This document shows, piece after piece, positions 1-6,947 of a DNA stretch of 64,000 bases. How positions within the stretch are numbered: position 1 is the stretch's first letter; every line of letters starts with the position of its first letter. Source of the DNA: Martinezella rhizogenes (GTDB taxonomy: Bacteria > Pseudomonadota > Alphaproteobacteria > Rhizobiales > Rhizobiaceae); NCBI GenBank assembly GCA_013322215.1, contig JAAMEZ010000002.1:220367-284366 (forward strand), given 5' to 3'. The position numbers and the translations under genes were made by a program. A model generated the notes under the pieces. That model made no database searches and was not told where the DNA came from. It worked only from the letters and a program-made list of their open reading frames with translations.

Positions 1-260
1 TAGAGGTCGCGGTCGGTAATCAGCTCGATGTTGTTGAGACCGAGCAGACGGCGGTCGGCGCCCCAGATCGCGCCGTAGCGCGGGCCGTTGACGTTGACAA
101 CAGGCGGGCCTTCCTCGCCGAGCGTCTTCCAGACCACGCCGCCCCAGCCTGCCTTGAAGGCGCGCTCGACGTTGTAGGCCTTGTCGGTCGGCGGTGCGGA
201 GGCCAGCCAGAACGGGTTCGGGGACTTGATGCCAACGAAATTATTGCGGAGATCTGCCAT
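1..260 (-). CDS. preA: NAD-dependent dihydropyrimidine dehydrogenase subunit PreA (partial, N-terminus)
   Basis: Only the first 86 codons are present; the gene runs off the left edge. The translation starts MADLRNNFVGIKSPNPFWLA and continues with a segment reading GGVVWKTLG, the opening of the FMN-binding barrel of dihydroorotate/dihydropyrimidine dehydrogenases. PreA is the catalytic partner of PreT; together they reduce uracil or thymine with NADH as the first step of reductive pyrimidine breakdown in the cytoplasm. The ATG at 260 is preceded by GGAG. It lies 13 bp after the preT stop on the same strand, so the two are co-transcribed. The C-terminal ferredoxin-type Fe-S domain expected in this family lies outside the window. 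Confidence 0.9.
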   Translation of the reverse strand, partial: MADLRNNFVGIKSPNPFWLASAPPTDKAYNVERAFKAGWGGVVWKTLGEEGPPVVNVNGPRYGAIWGADRRLLGLNNIELITDRDL

Positions 261-273
261 GTCGGTTCTCCTT

Positions 274-1632
274 TCAGGCGACTGCAGCGGCCGACTTGGC
301 GGCAGCGAGCGCACGGTTGATGGATTCGGCCGCGTCGCGACCCTGTGCCACGGCCGAGACCGTCAGGTCATCGCCGCCAAGCACGCAGTCGCCGCCGGCC
401 CATACGCCTTCGATCGAGGTCCGGCCTTCGCCGTCGATGAAGATGCGGCCGGCTTCCATGCGCAGTGCGCCGAGGCCTGAGGCTTCGAACGTCTGGCCGA
501 TTGCCTTGAAAATCTGGTCGGCGGCAATGACGCCGACATCACCGGTAGCGGTGAGCTTGCCGTCGCGCAGTTCAGTATATTCGACTTCGATGCCGGCAAC
601 CTTGCCGTCCTTGTCGAGGATGCGCTTCGGGGCGAGCCAGTGGCGGATGATGACGCCCTTGGAGGCGGCAAGATCCTGCTCGAATTCCGAGGCGTTCATG
701 TGTTCCTTGCCGCGGCGATAACAGATCGTCACTTCTTCAGCGCCGAGCAGCTTGGCCTGTACGGCCGCATCGATCGCGGTCATGCCGCCGCCGAGAACGA
801 CGACGCGCCGGCCGATGGCGATATCGGCCTTGCTGCCGGCCTGACGAAGCTCGGCGATATAGGCGACGGCATCGGCGACGCCATCGAGGTCTTCGCCTTC
901 GGCGCGCAGCGCATTGACGCCGGCAAGGCCGAGACCGAGGAAGACGGCGTCATATTGTTGGGAGAGGTCGGAAAGGCTGAAATCGCGGCCGAGCGCCTGG
1001 CCGTTCTTCACCTCGATGCCGCCGATGGCGAGCACGTAATCGACTTCCTTCTGGGCGAAGTCATCGACCGCCTTGTAGGTGGCGATACCGTATTCGTTCA
1101 GGCCGCCGGCCTTTTCGCGGGCGTCGAAGATGGTGACGTCATGGCCGTTGACCGCGAGGCGGTGGGCGCAGGCGAGGCCGGCCGGGCCGGCACCGATGAC
1201 GGCGATCTTCTTGCCGGTGGAAGCGGCGCGCGAATAGAATTGCTTGTTTTCTGCCATCGCCGCATCGGTCGCGTAGCGCTGCAGCCGGCCGATCTCGACC
1301 GGGCGCTCTTCGGCCGTGTTGCGCACGCACGCCTGTTCGCAGAGCTGTTCGGTGGGACAGACGCGGGCGCACATTCCGCCGAGGATGTTCTGATCGAAGA
1401 TCGTCTTCGCCGAGCCGATGGGATTACCCGTCGAGATCTGACGGATAAACATCGGAATGTCGATGGAGGTGGGACAGGCCGTCATGCACGGCGCGTCGTA
1501 GCAGAAATAACAGCGGTCGGATGCGACCAGCGCCTCGTGTTTGTTGAGGCGCGGATGAAGATCGGAAAAGTTTGCATCATATTCGGCCGGGGTGAGCCTG
1601 CCTTTATGAATCCCAGTTTCCAGTCGTCCCAT
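274..1632 (-). CDS. preT: NAD(P)-dependent oxidoreductase PreT, dihydropyrimidine dehydrogenase small subunit
   Basis: 452 residues, resembling the glutamate-synthase small-chain family. The N-terminal third has the cysteine clusters of the Fe-S domain (CYFCYDAPC, then CARVCPTEQLCEQAC). An FAD-binding GAGPAGLACAHRLA motif follows near residue 146, and a second Rossmann motif (VVVLGGGMTAIDAA) near residue 256 for NAD(P)H. The C-terminal GVWAGGDCV motif is typical of these flavoproteins. PreT feeds electrons to PreA for reduction of uracil and thymine. It is the first gene of a preTA operon reading leftward. The 480 bp upstream hold no convincing protein gene. Other members of the same fold (GltD) are less likely given the adjoining preA. 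Confidence 0.93.
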   Translation of the reverse strand: MGRLETGIHKGRLTPAEYDANFSDLHPRLNKHEALVASDRCYFCYDAPCMTACPTSIDIPMFIRQISTGNPIGSAKTIFDQNILGGMCARVCPTEQLCEQACVRNTAEERPVEIGRLQRYATDAAMAENKQFYSRAASTGKKIAVIGAGPAGLACAHRLAVNGHDVTIFDAREKAGGLNEYGIATYKAVDDFAQKEVDYVLAIGGIEVKNGQALGRDFSLSDLSQQYDAVFLGLGLAGVNALRAEGEDLDGVADAVAYIAELRQAGSKADIAIGRRVVVLGGGMTAIDAAVQAKLLGAEEVTICYRRGKEHMNASEFEQDLAASKGVIIRHWLAPKRILDKDGKVAGIEVEYTELRDGKLTATGDVGVIAADQIFKAIGQTFEASGLGALRMEAGRIFIDGEGRTSIEGVWAGGDCVLGGDDLTVSAVAQGRDAAESINRALAAAKSAAAVA

Positions 1633-1942
1633 TGAAGTTCCCTCTTATAGTAAACGGCTAGTACTGGAACGGTAACTCAGCTTAAAAAATTTATCAAACG
1701 GTAAAATTTTGATCGCAAAGCGTGCCTCGATACGCCCTCCTGCTAGCGAATGGGAACGTTTTCGATCACTGGATCTTACGATTTAAGCTCATGATTTAGA
1801 TAGCTTTTCTTCTTTTTCGGAGGAGGCCCGCAAGAGCTTTGGGTCTCGCAATGACTGCGGGCGTCCGCCTGTGATCCGAGGACAGTCATGCCTGCGGTTG
1901 CGCTGAAATGTGAAAAGCTGATGAATTTTTTTAGGTCTGAGT

Positions 1943-1967
1943 GGAACCAAGGCTCCGCAGCATCGTT
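1943..1967 (+). promoter_or_regulatory. EcfG-type promoter (GGAAC-N16-CGTT) for a small RNA
   Basis: GGAAC at 1943-1947 and CGTT at 1964-1967 are separated by exactly 16 bases. This is the published consensus of alphaproteobacterial EcfG/RpoE2 sigma factors (GGAAC, 16-17 bases, CGTT). No protein-coding start follows, but a strong terminator does at 2059-2096. It lies in the same locus as EcfG itself. Confidence 0.7.
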
Positions 1968-1973
1968 ATGCCC

Positions 1974-2096
1974 GTGTCCTGATGATGATCGCATCTTCTG
2001 ATGCACGCCCAATACGTCTCAGGACTCTACTCACGGTCCCCTCCCGATGAGTGCAAAGCAGCCAGTGCGCCGCCCTCGCACTGGCTGTTTTATTTT
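1974..2096 (+). ncRNA. Candidate EcfG-dependent small RNA, about 120 nt, with C-rich loop
   Basis: Transcription from the EcfG-type promoter at 1943-1967 would start near 1974 and end at the terminator at 2059-2096. Three elements fold in order. The first is a stem GTCCTGA (1976-1982) with TCAGGAC (2019-2025) that encloses GCATC/GATGC (1991-1995 with 2000-2004). The second is a small hairpin ACTCA (2029-2033) with TGAGT (2048-2052) whose loop exposes CCCCTCCC (2038-2045), complementary to Shine-Dalgarno sequences. The third is the terminator. The design recalls GsrN of Caulobacter, a sigma-T-dependent sRNA acting through a C-rich loop, but I cannot claim homology. The exact 5' end is inferred. 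Confidence 0.6.
2059..2096 (+). terminator. Rho-independent terminator of the candidate sRNA
   Basis: An 11-bp perfect stem (2059-2069 with 2077-2087), a 7-base loop, then TTTTATTTT. The T-run lies on the + strand side, where no protein gene ends. This is a main reason to propose a non-coding transcript here. Confidence 0.8.
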
Positions 2097-2112
2097 GCCC
2101 CTGCCGTCCGCT

Positions 2113-3123
2113 TCAGCGGCGCCTCAGGATTTCATATTCAGTTTCGGGAATGGTGAGGCGATAGCCGATGCTGCCGTCATCAATGGCGAAGTCGGCGCGG
2201 CCGTTCATAGAGGTCGGCACAACGCGCTCGAGCACCGTACGGCTGAAGCTATTATCCTCGAATTCATGATCAGTGGGCGCGTAGAAACGCTCGGACCAGG
2301 CGACCTCGATCGCCTTCTTGCCGTCGAGCTCGGCTTCCTTGCAATTCAGCGTGATGCTCGTGGCGCCCGTCGAGATGGCGCCATGTGATGCGGAGTTGAC
2401 GATGAGCTCATGCAAGGCAAGCCCCAGATGCACTGCAGCATTGGGCGTCAGATGCGCATTGATGCCATAGATCGGCATAGGCACGCCCGCATCGGGCCAA
2501 TAGGGGGCGAACTGTTTTTCCGCTAGTTCGAACAAATATGCGCCGCGCCAGCTGGAATCGGTGATGAGATCCTGCGAATTCGACAGGGATTGCAGGCGGC
2601 CACGAAATTTGATGAGGAAATTATCGACGGAAAGCGTGTGGCGGGCAGTCTGCGTGGCGATACCCTGAATGATGGCGAGCAGGTTCTTGGAGCGATGCGA
2701 CAGTTCGCGCAGCAGCGACTTCAGCACTTTTTCGCGGTGGCGGCTCTCGGTGATTTCGGAGATGACGGACAGCACGCCCTGCGGCTTGCGCCCGCCGATG
2801 CGTTCCATTTTCAGCTCGTAGACACGTGTGCCATCGCCACTGCTGATCTCAACCTCGGCGGTCGCTGGCTTGCCGCTTTCGAGCACGCCCCGCTTCAAAC
2901 GCAAAAGGTGCTCGCCATCCTTTTCTCCAAAGAGATGCGAGTCATTGCCGCCTATGACGACAGACGACTGCAGATGGTCCGGCAGATTGTCGGCATAACG
3001 GATCGAAAGATTTACATCCTGGAACAGGATGGACACACTGGCGCTCGCAAGCGCCCGCTCCATCAGAGCGGCTTTGCCTTCCAAACTCAAAGGCGCGCCG
3101 GGTAATGGTTCAGACGTATTCAC
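2113..3123 (-). CDS. HWE/HisKA_2-type sensor histidine kinase of the general stress response
   Basis: About 336 residues. The first ~130 form a PAS-like sensory domain ending in the usual junction VLSVISEITESR. The phosphoacceptor helix LLRELSHRSKNLLAIIQG puts the histidine near residue 143. A family-type N-box follows (LALHELIVNS), then the VAWSE segment. There is no membrane segment, so it is a cytoplasmic kinase. HWE/HisKA_2 kinases next to phyR phosphorylate PhyR in this pathway. Start: the reading frame is open from a TTG at 3144, but the GTG at 3123 has AAGG at a suitable distance and is preferred. An EcfG-type promoter at 3246-3270 lies directly upstream, which would give positive feedback. 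Confidence 0.85.
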   Translation of the reverse strand: MNTSEPLPGAPLSLEGKAALMERALASASVSILFQDVNLSIRYADNLPDHLQSSVVIGGNDSHLFGEKDGEHLLRLKRGVLESGKPATAEVEISSGDGTRVYELKMERIGGRKPQGVLSVISEITESRHREKVLKSLLRELSHRSKNLLAIIQGIATQTARHTLSVDNFLIKFRGRLQSLSNSQDLITDSSWRGAYLFELAEKQFAPYWPDAGVPMPIYGINAHLTPNAAVHLGLALHELIVNSASHGAISTGATSITLNCKEAELDGKKAIEVAWSERFYAPTDHEFEDNSFSRTVLERVVPTSMNGRADFAIDDGSIGYRLTIPETEYEILRRR

Positions 3124-3245
3124 CGGCTTGCCTTTCACACGCAATTCGAGAACCCCGCCGATAGGGCATTCTCACTCGTAACAACTTGAACCGACCTATA
3201 GAATCGCCCCGGATAACAGTCGGTAAACCGGCCGTTTCGAACACA

Positions 3246-3270
3246 AACGCCCGGTTATGGTCTTTGTTCC
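3246..3270 (-). promoter_or_regulatory. EcfG-type promoter of the HWE kinase gene
   Basis: On the minus strand GGAAC (3270-3266) is followed after 16 bases by CGTT (3249-3246), a perfect consensus match. It lies between the phyR stop and the kinase gene and predicts a leader of about 115 bases. Confidence 0.8.
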
Positions 3271-3291
3271 GCCGTAAGGTTTTCACTTGGA

Positions 3292-4086
3292 TCAGGCGGC
3301 CACCTTTGTGGTTTCGTTAAAGAAGAGGGCCTGGCTGATGAGGGCCTTCACCATGTCTGGATTGAAAGGCTTCGTCACGAGGAAGGTCGGTTCCGGCCGC
3401 TCGCCGGTCAACAGCCGCTCCGGGAAGGCGGTGATGAAGATCACCGGGATGCTGGCGGTCTTGAGGATATCGTTGACGGCATCGATGCCCGAGCTGCCGT
3501 CTGCGAGCTGAATGTCGGCAAGCACCATGCTCGGCTTTGTCGCATTGTAGAGCGCGACCGCTTCGGAATGGGTGCGCGCGATGCCGGTGACGCGATGGCC
3601 GAGGCTTTCCACCATCTGCTCGATATCCATCGCGATAAGCGGCTCATCCTCAATGATCATGATATCGGTTGCCACCTGGCGCGAGATTTCCTGGGAGGCG
3701 GTATCGAGCAGGTGCATGGCATCGCTTTCAGAGACGTCGAGGATATCGGCGATTTCCCCGAGGCGGAAACTTTCGACCGATGCAAGCAGGAAGGCCTGAC
3801 GGGCAAGCGGGGAGACCTTGGAGAGGTTCACGGACGCGCGCTGTTCCCAGGCGAAGGGAGAAGCCGGCTCGGGAATCTGAAGTGTCACGGAACCGAACAG
3901 CTTCGTGAACAGTTTATAGAGGGCGACACGGTCGCTGTCCGTGTCCGGAAAGATGGAGATGTCAGCGATGATGGCTTCCAAAACCGCAGCAACATAGGCG
4001 TCCCCCGACGTCTGCGTTCCGGTCAAAGCACGTGAATAACGCCGCAAATACGGAAGATGCGGCGCAATGCGTGTGGAAAGTGTCAT
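3292..4086 (-). CDS. phyR: PhyR response regulator / anti-anti-sigma factor
   Basis: 264 residues with the diagnostic PhyR layout. A sigma-like domain (about 1-135) carries the region-4-like segment LARQAFLLASVESFRLGEIA. A receiver domain (about 140-255) carries acidic residues IIEDE at 144-148, phosphoacceptor Asp191 in VLADIQLADG, and FITAFPE and VTKPF further on. When phosphorylated, PhyR binds NepR through its sigma-like half and frees EcfG (established for this family). The ATG at 4086 has GGGAG upstream; a TTG one codon earlier is less likely. It is divergent from nepR-ecfG, with promoters placed back to back. Confidence 0.96.
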   Translation of the reverse strand: MTLSTRIAPHLPYLRRYSRALTGTQTSGDAYVAAVLEAIIADISIFPDTDSDRVALYKLFTKLFGSVTLQIPEPASPFAWEQRASVNLSKVSPLARQAFLLASVESFRLGEIADILDVSESDAMHLLDTASQEISRQVATDIMIIEDEPLIAMDIEQMVESLGHRVTGIARTHSEAVALYNATKPSMVLADIQLADGSSGIDAVNDILKTASIPVIFITAFPERLLTGERPEPTFLVTKPFNPDMVKALISQALFFNETTKVAA

Positions 4087-4148
4087 CAATGGCTCCCGCC
4101 TTTATCAAATTCTAATTAAATACAGCCCAGAGGCCGCAATGACTAACA

Positions 4149-4173
4149 AACGTCAATTGAGTAAAAAAGTTCC
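4149..4173 (-). promoter_or_regulatory. EcfG-type promoter of phyR
   Basis: Minus strand GGAAC (4173-4169), 16 bases, CGTT (4152-4149): an exact match. It predicts autoregulation of phyR by EcfG. Its -35 element faces that of the nepR promoter with only 8 bases between them. Confidence 0.85.
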
Positions 4174-4181
4174 TCTTTGTC

Positions 4182-4206
4182 GGAACTTTTTTTAGGCAGT
4201 CGCATT
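4182..4206 (+). promoter_or_regulatory. EcfG-type promoter of nepR-ecfG (one mismatch)
   Basis: GGAAC (4182-4186), 16 bases, CATT (4203-4206): one mismatch to the CGTT box. Its position upstream of nepR and the mirror arrangement with the phyR promoter support it. It would give an autoregulated anti-sigma/sigma operon. Confidence 0.65.
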
Positions 4207-4347
4207 ACAATGCTTACAATCGGTCGACCTCAACCTTTACGATTCGTTAGGCAACTGTTTTGAGTGAGGTCAACCGCTCTCCCGGACGGGGAGGCAAGGG
4301 CGCGCCTTATTGATGAACGCGAGACAATTGAGAAGCGAGCAGGCCAA

Positions 4348-4554
4348 ATGACTATCCAGAATCACGAGGATGCAGACAAGAAAACTTCTGATCTGCGCGC
4401 GATGGATATCCTCGACCCCAACAATCAGATCGGTAACCGATTGCGCTCGTTCTATGCCGCCGTGCAGGACGAGGTCATTCCCGATCGCTTTCTCGACCTT
4501 TTAGAGAAGCTCGATCAGGCGGAGAGCTTGGCCTCGGCAAAGGTCTCCGAATAG
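4348..4554 (+). CDS. nepR: Anti-sigma factor NepR
   Basis: 68 residues, the usual size. The conserved core IGNRLRSFYAAVQDEVIPDR followed by FLDLLEKLDQ is the NepR family signature. NepR holds EcfG inactive in unstressed cells and is titrated by phosphorylated PhyR. The ATG at 4348 is chosen because the protein then begins just before the conserved part; the frame stays open upstream to a GTG at 4264, which would give an unusual 28-residue extension. The stop at 4554 lies 12 bp before ecfG, and the ecfG ribosome binding site overlaps it, so translation is probably coupled. Confidence 0.93.
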   Translation: MTIQNHEDADKKTSDLRAMDILDPNNQIGNRLRSFYAAVQDEVIPDRFLDLLEKLDQAESLASAKVSE

Positions 4555-4566
4555 GAGGTGCGCGCC

Positions 4567-5118
4567 ATGGAAACGCAAACGAGCTTCAAGCGCGAACTTC
4601 TCGCCGCACTGCCGAGCCTCCGAGCTTTTGCCATTTCGCTGACCGGTCGCCACGATCGGGCGGATGATCTTGTCCAGGATACGATCATGAAGGCCTGGGC
4701 GAAGCAGGACCATTTCGAGATGGGCACGAATATGAAGGCCTGGCTCTTCACCATCCTGCGCAACGAGCTCTATAGCCAGATGCGCAAGAGCGGCCGCGAG
4801 GTGCAGGACAGCGACGGCGTATTTACCGAATCGATGGCGACGCATCCCTCGCAATATGGCGCCGTCGACCTGCAGGATTTCCGCAAGGCGCTGGATCAGC
4901 TGCCGCCGGATCAGCGCGAAGCGATCATCCTGGTGGGCGCTTCCGGCTTTTCCTACGAGGAAGCCGCGGAGATTTGCGGCTGCGCAGTCGGCACCATCAA
5001 GAGCCGTGTCAATCGTGCGCGCCAGCGGCTGCAGGAATTGCTGGATATTTCCGGCGAGGCGGATTTCGGCCCGGATGCCACTTCGGCGCCACTGACCTCC
5101 AAGGCATTTGCCTTTTGA
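4567..5118 (+). CDS. ecfG: General stress response ECF sigma factor EcfG (RpoE2-like)
   Basis: 183 residues with sigma region 2 (DDLVQDTIMKAWAKQDHF, about residues 35-52) and region 4 (LPPDQREAIILVGASGFSYEE, then AVGTIKSRVNRARQRLQELL). It has no extra domain. EcfG directs RNA polymerase to GGAAC-N16/17-CGTT promoters. Three perfect N16 copies, one N17 copy and one near-match lie within 2.5 kb of this gene. AGGAGG at 4553-4558 sets the ATG at 4567. It is co-transcribed with nepR, and a terminator follows directly. Confidence 0.95.
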   Translation: METQTSFKRELLAALPSLRAFAISLTGRHDRADDLVQDTIMKAWAKQDHFEMGTNMKAWLFTILRNELYSQMRKSGREVQDSDGVFTESMATHPSQYGAVDLQDFRKALDQLPPDQREAIILVGASGFSYEEAAEICGCAVGTIKSRVNRARQRLQELLDISGEADFGPDATSAPLTSKAFAF

Positions 5119-5124
5119 CAAAAA

Positions 5125-5146
5125 GGCCCGGTCTTCCGACCGGGCC
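5125..5146 (+). terminator. Terminator-like hairpin after ecfG
   Basis: GGCCCGGTC (5125-5133) pairs with GACCGGGCC (5138-5146) around a TTCC loop. It lies 7 bp past the ecfG stop. The T-run is weak, so it may work as a 3' stabiliser or with help. Confidence 0.6.
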
Positions 5147-5214
5147 GCTTCATATCAGGACCAATTCACTCAGTTTCCATGCCGCCGGTCGTTTCCGACT
5201 TTCGGGAAAGGCGG

Positions 5215-5619
5215 TCAATCGTCTTCGTCGCGCGTTCCAAACAGGTTGCCGAAGACGAGTGCGGCGGCAATTGCCGCAGTCATCAGCGGCTGTTTACGAA
5301 CCAGGCCTAGAACTGCTGCTGCCACGGACTCCATAGCTAGCCGCCGCTCGCGGGCTCGCCGTTTCTCCTGCTGATTGATGATGGCCATGATGACAAGCAC
5401 GATCAGCCCGAGCAGCAAGGCGCCTGCTGCAATCAGCAGCGCCGAAACCGCCGCGCCATAGATTGTCGCAAGCCAGATGGCTGCGGCTACAAGCGCGAAG
5501 CCATAGGCTGTCAGCAGGAGAAGAGCAGCGATGGCAATGAAAATACCGTTGCGCTTGGTTCGCGCAACGGTACGGTTGAATGTGCCCGACAGAAGCAGGC
5601 CGAGGATCGGAGCGATCAT
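5215..5619 (-). CDS. Small membrane protein, holin-X/phage-holin-superfamily type
   Basis: 134 residues. Two long hydrophobic stretches near residues 27-55 and 58-82 are followed by a basic segment (QQEKRRARERR) and a weaker hydrophobic C-terminal stretch; the tail is acidic. This matches proteins annotated as phage holin family in rhizobia, a name that reflects fold and not a lytic role. It starts 9 bp after the DUF883 gene, so both are probably transcribed from the EcfG-type promoter at 6100-6125. A role in envelope stress is inferred from this context only. Confidence 0.75.
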   Translation of the reverse strand: MIAPILGLLLSGTFNRTVARTKRNGIFIAIAALLLLTAYGFALVAAAIWLATIYGAAVSALLIAAGALLLGLIVLVIMAIINQQEKRRARERRLAMESVAAAVLGLVRKQPLMTAAIAAALVFGNLFGTRDEDD

Positions 5620-5628
5620 CCCGCCATC

Positions 5629-5979
5629 CTAGCGGCGAGACAGAAGCAGAGCAACGGCAAGGCCGAATGCAGCCGCCGCGCCGATGGTGGCGACGGGATG
5701 CTGACGTACGGTCCTGCGGACCTCGCGCGAGCCTCTGGTGTAGCCGCGCTGCAGATCGCGCAGCAGCTCCTCGCCGCGAACGGTCAGATCGTCAAATCCG
5801 GATTCGGCATTTGCACGCAGCTTCTTGCCTTGCTTGGCACCGCTTTCGCCGATCAGTTTGGCGAAAGCTGCAACTTCTTCCCGCAGCGATTCAATCTGAT
5901 CCTCGATGCTTACCTCGACATCGTGCAGGCTGCTGCCATTGCGCTTGCCGCGCGCCGAATGGAGAATGGATGTAGCCAT
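5629..5979 (-). CDS. DUF883 family (ElaB/YqjD-like) stress membrane protein
   Basis: 116 residues: an amphipathic, charged helical region (about 20-85, IEDQIESLREEVAAFAKLIG) followed by a single C-terminal membrane helix (IGAAAAFGLAVALLL) and RR. This is the ElaB/YqjD layout; E. coli members are tail-anchored inner-membrane proteins that bind ribosomes in stationary phase. GGGAGC lies 8 bases before the ATG. The gene follows an EcfG-type promoter with N17 spacing, so it looks like a direct member of the general stress regulon. Confidence 0.82.
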   Translation of the reverse strand: MATSILHSARGKRNGSSLHDVEVSIEDQIESLREEVAAFAKLIGESGAKQGKKLRANAESGFDDLTVRGEELLRDLQRGYTRGSREVRRTVRQHPVATIGAAAAFGLAVALLLSRR

Positions 5980-6099
5980 GTTCAGCTCCCTTTCGCTTTG
6001 CTTGGGCGCCCGGGGCGCCTGTCATCCGCGATGATCGGAGGTCATCCGACACACCAAGAGATACAGCGTTCGGAACATTGGTTCCGATCACCTGCTCTC

Positions 6100-6125
6100 A
6101 ACGCGCGGATGCAACAAAAGGTTCC
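6100..6125 (-). promoter_or_regulatory. EcfG-type promoter of the DUF883/holin-like operon
   Basis: Minus strand GGAAC (6125-6121), 17 bases, CGTT (6103-6100). The spacing is within the accepted 16-17. The predicted leader to the ATG at 5979 is about 115 bases. Confidence 0.7.
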
Positions 6126-6148
6126 GGACGCTGCCGGATCGGGGATGC

Positions 6149-6940
6149 TCAGCTGGTGAGCGCGCTGTGGGCGAGGACGAAGGGCGCGCCATCGGCGGGA
6201 GTGCGATTGACCCGCAAATTGCAGCCGAACACGTCCTGAAGATGCTGATCCGTCAGCACGTCCCTGACCAGGCCCTTGGCTTGCAATCGGCCGTTTTTCA
6301 GCAGGATCATCCGATCGGCGAAAAGCGCGGTCAGGTTGAGATCGTGCATGACGGCAATGACGCCGCCGCCGCGCCGGCAAAAGCGCCGGGCAAGCGTCAT
6401 GATGGTGAGCTGGTGGCTGATATCGAGGCTGGAGACCGGCTCGTCGAGAAGCAGCCAGCAGGGCTTGCCGTCGATGACGGGCTCGGGAATCTGGCAGAGC
6501 ACGCGCGCGAGCTGGACGCGCTGCTGTTCGCCACCGGAGAGCTCCTGGTAGAAGCGGCCCTCGAAGCCGCCGAGATCGACGGCGGTAAGTGCCTCCGTCG
6601 CGGTGCGGTCGGCCTGCTCCGGATGGCGGTTGCGACCGCTGGTGAGACCCATGCGAACGATTTCGCGGACGGTGAAGGGGAAAGATATAGAGCTTGCCTG
6701 CGGCAGGACACCGCGCATTTCGGCAAGCTGCCAGGGTACCAGACTGCCGATTTCGGCGCCGTTCATATACACGGAGCCGCGATAGGCCAGTTCGCCCGAT
6801 ACGGCTTTCATCGTGCTGGTCTTGCCGGAGCCATTCGGTCCGCAGATTGCCGTCAGCGTTCCGGCCTCGGCGGTGAATGAGACATCCTCTACGACCGGCT
6901 TGCCGGCAAGCCGGACACTCAGATTGGAGACATCGATCAT
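6149..6940 (-). CDS. hmuV: Hemin ABC transporter ATP-binding protein HmuV
   Basis: 263 residues. Walker A GPNGSGKTSTMKA at about 34-46, signature LSGGEQQRVQLARVL, Walker B with CWLLLDEPVSSLD, and a switch histidine in VMHDLNLTALFADR. This is the ATPase of an iron-chelate/hemin importer on the inner face of the cytoplasmic membrane. It is the last gene of hmuPSTUV, 8 bp after hmuU. Confidence 0.94.
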   Translation of the reverse strand: MIDVSNLSVRLAGKPVVEDVSFTAEAGTLTAICGPNGSGKTSTMKAVSGELAYRGSVYMNGAEIGSLVPWQLAEMRGVLPQASSISFPFTVREIVRMGLTSGRNRHPEQADRTATEALTAVDLGGFEGRFYQELSGGEQQRVQLARVLCQIPEPVIDGKPCWLLLDEPVSSLDISHQLTIMTLARRFCRRGGGVIAVMHDLNLTALFADRMILLKNGRLQAKGLVRDVLTDQHLQDVFGCNLRVNRTPADGAPFVLAHSALTS

Positions 6941-6947
6941 TCCGGGC

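Noticed and set aside
640..1635. 331-codon open frame on the + strand over preT
   Set aside because: Antisense shadow of preT produced by high GC; no motifs.
1676..1700. GGAAC upstream of preT as a further EcfG promoter
   Set aside because: No CGTT-like box 16-17 bases downstream on the + strand.
1776..2012. Open frame of 78 codons on the minus strand between preT and the kinase
   Set aside because: No ribosome binding site, biased composition, and it runs antisense to the predicted sRNA; it looks like chance.
5215..5619. Prophage remnant suggested by a holin-type protein
   Set aside because: No other phage gene nearby; it shares an EcfG-type promoter with a DUF883 gene, so it is a stress membrane protein.
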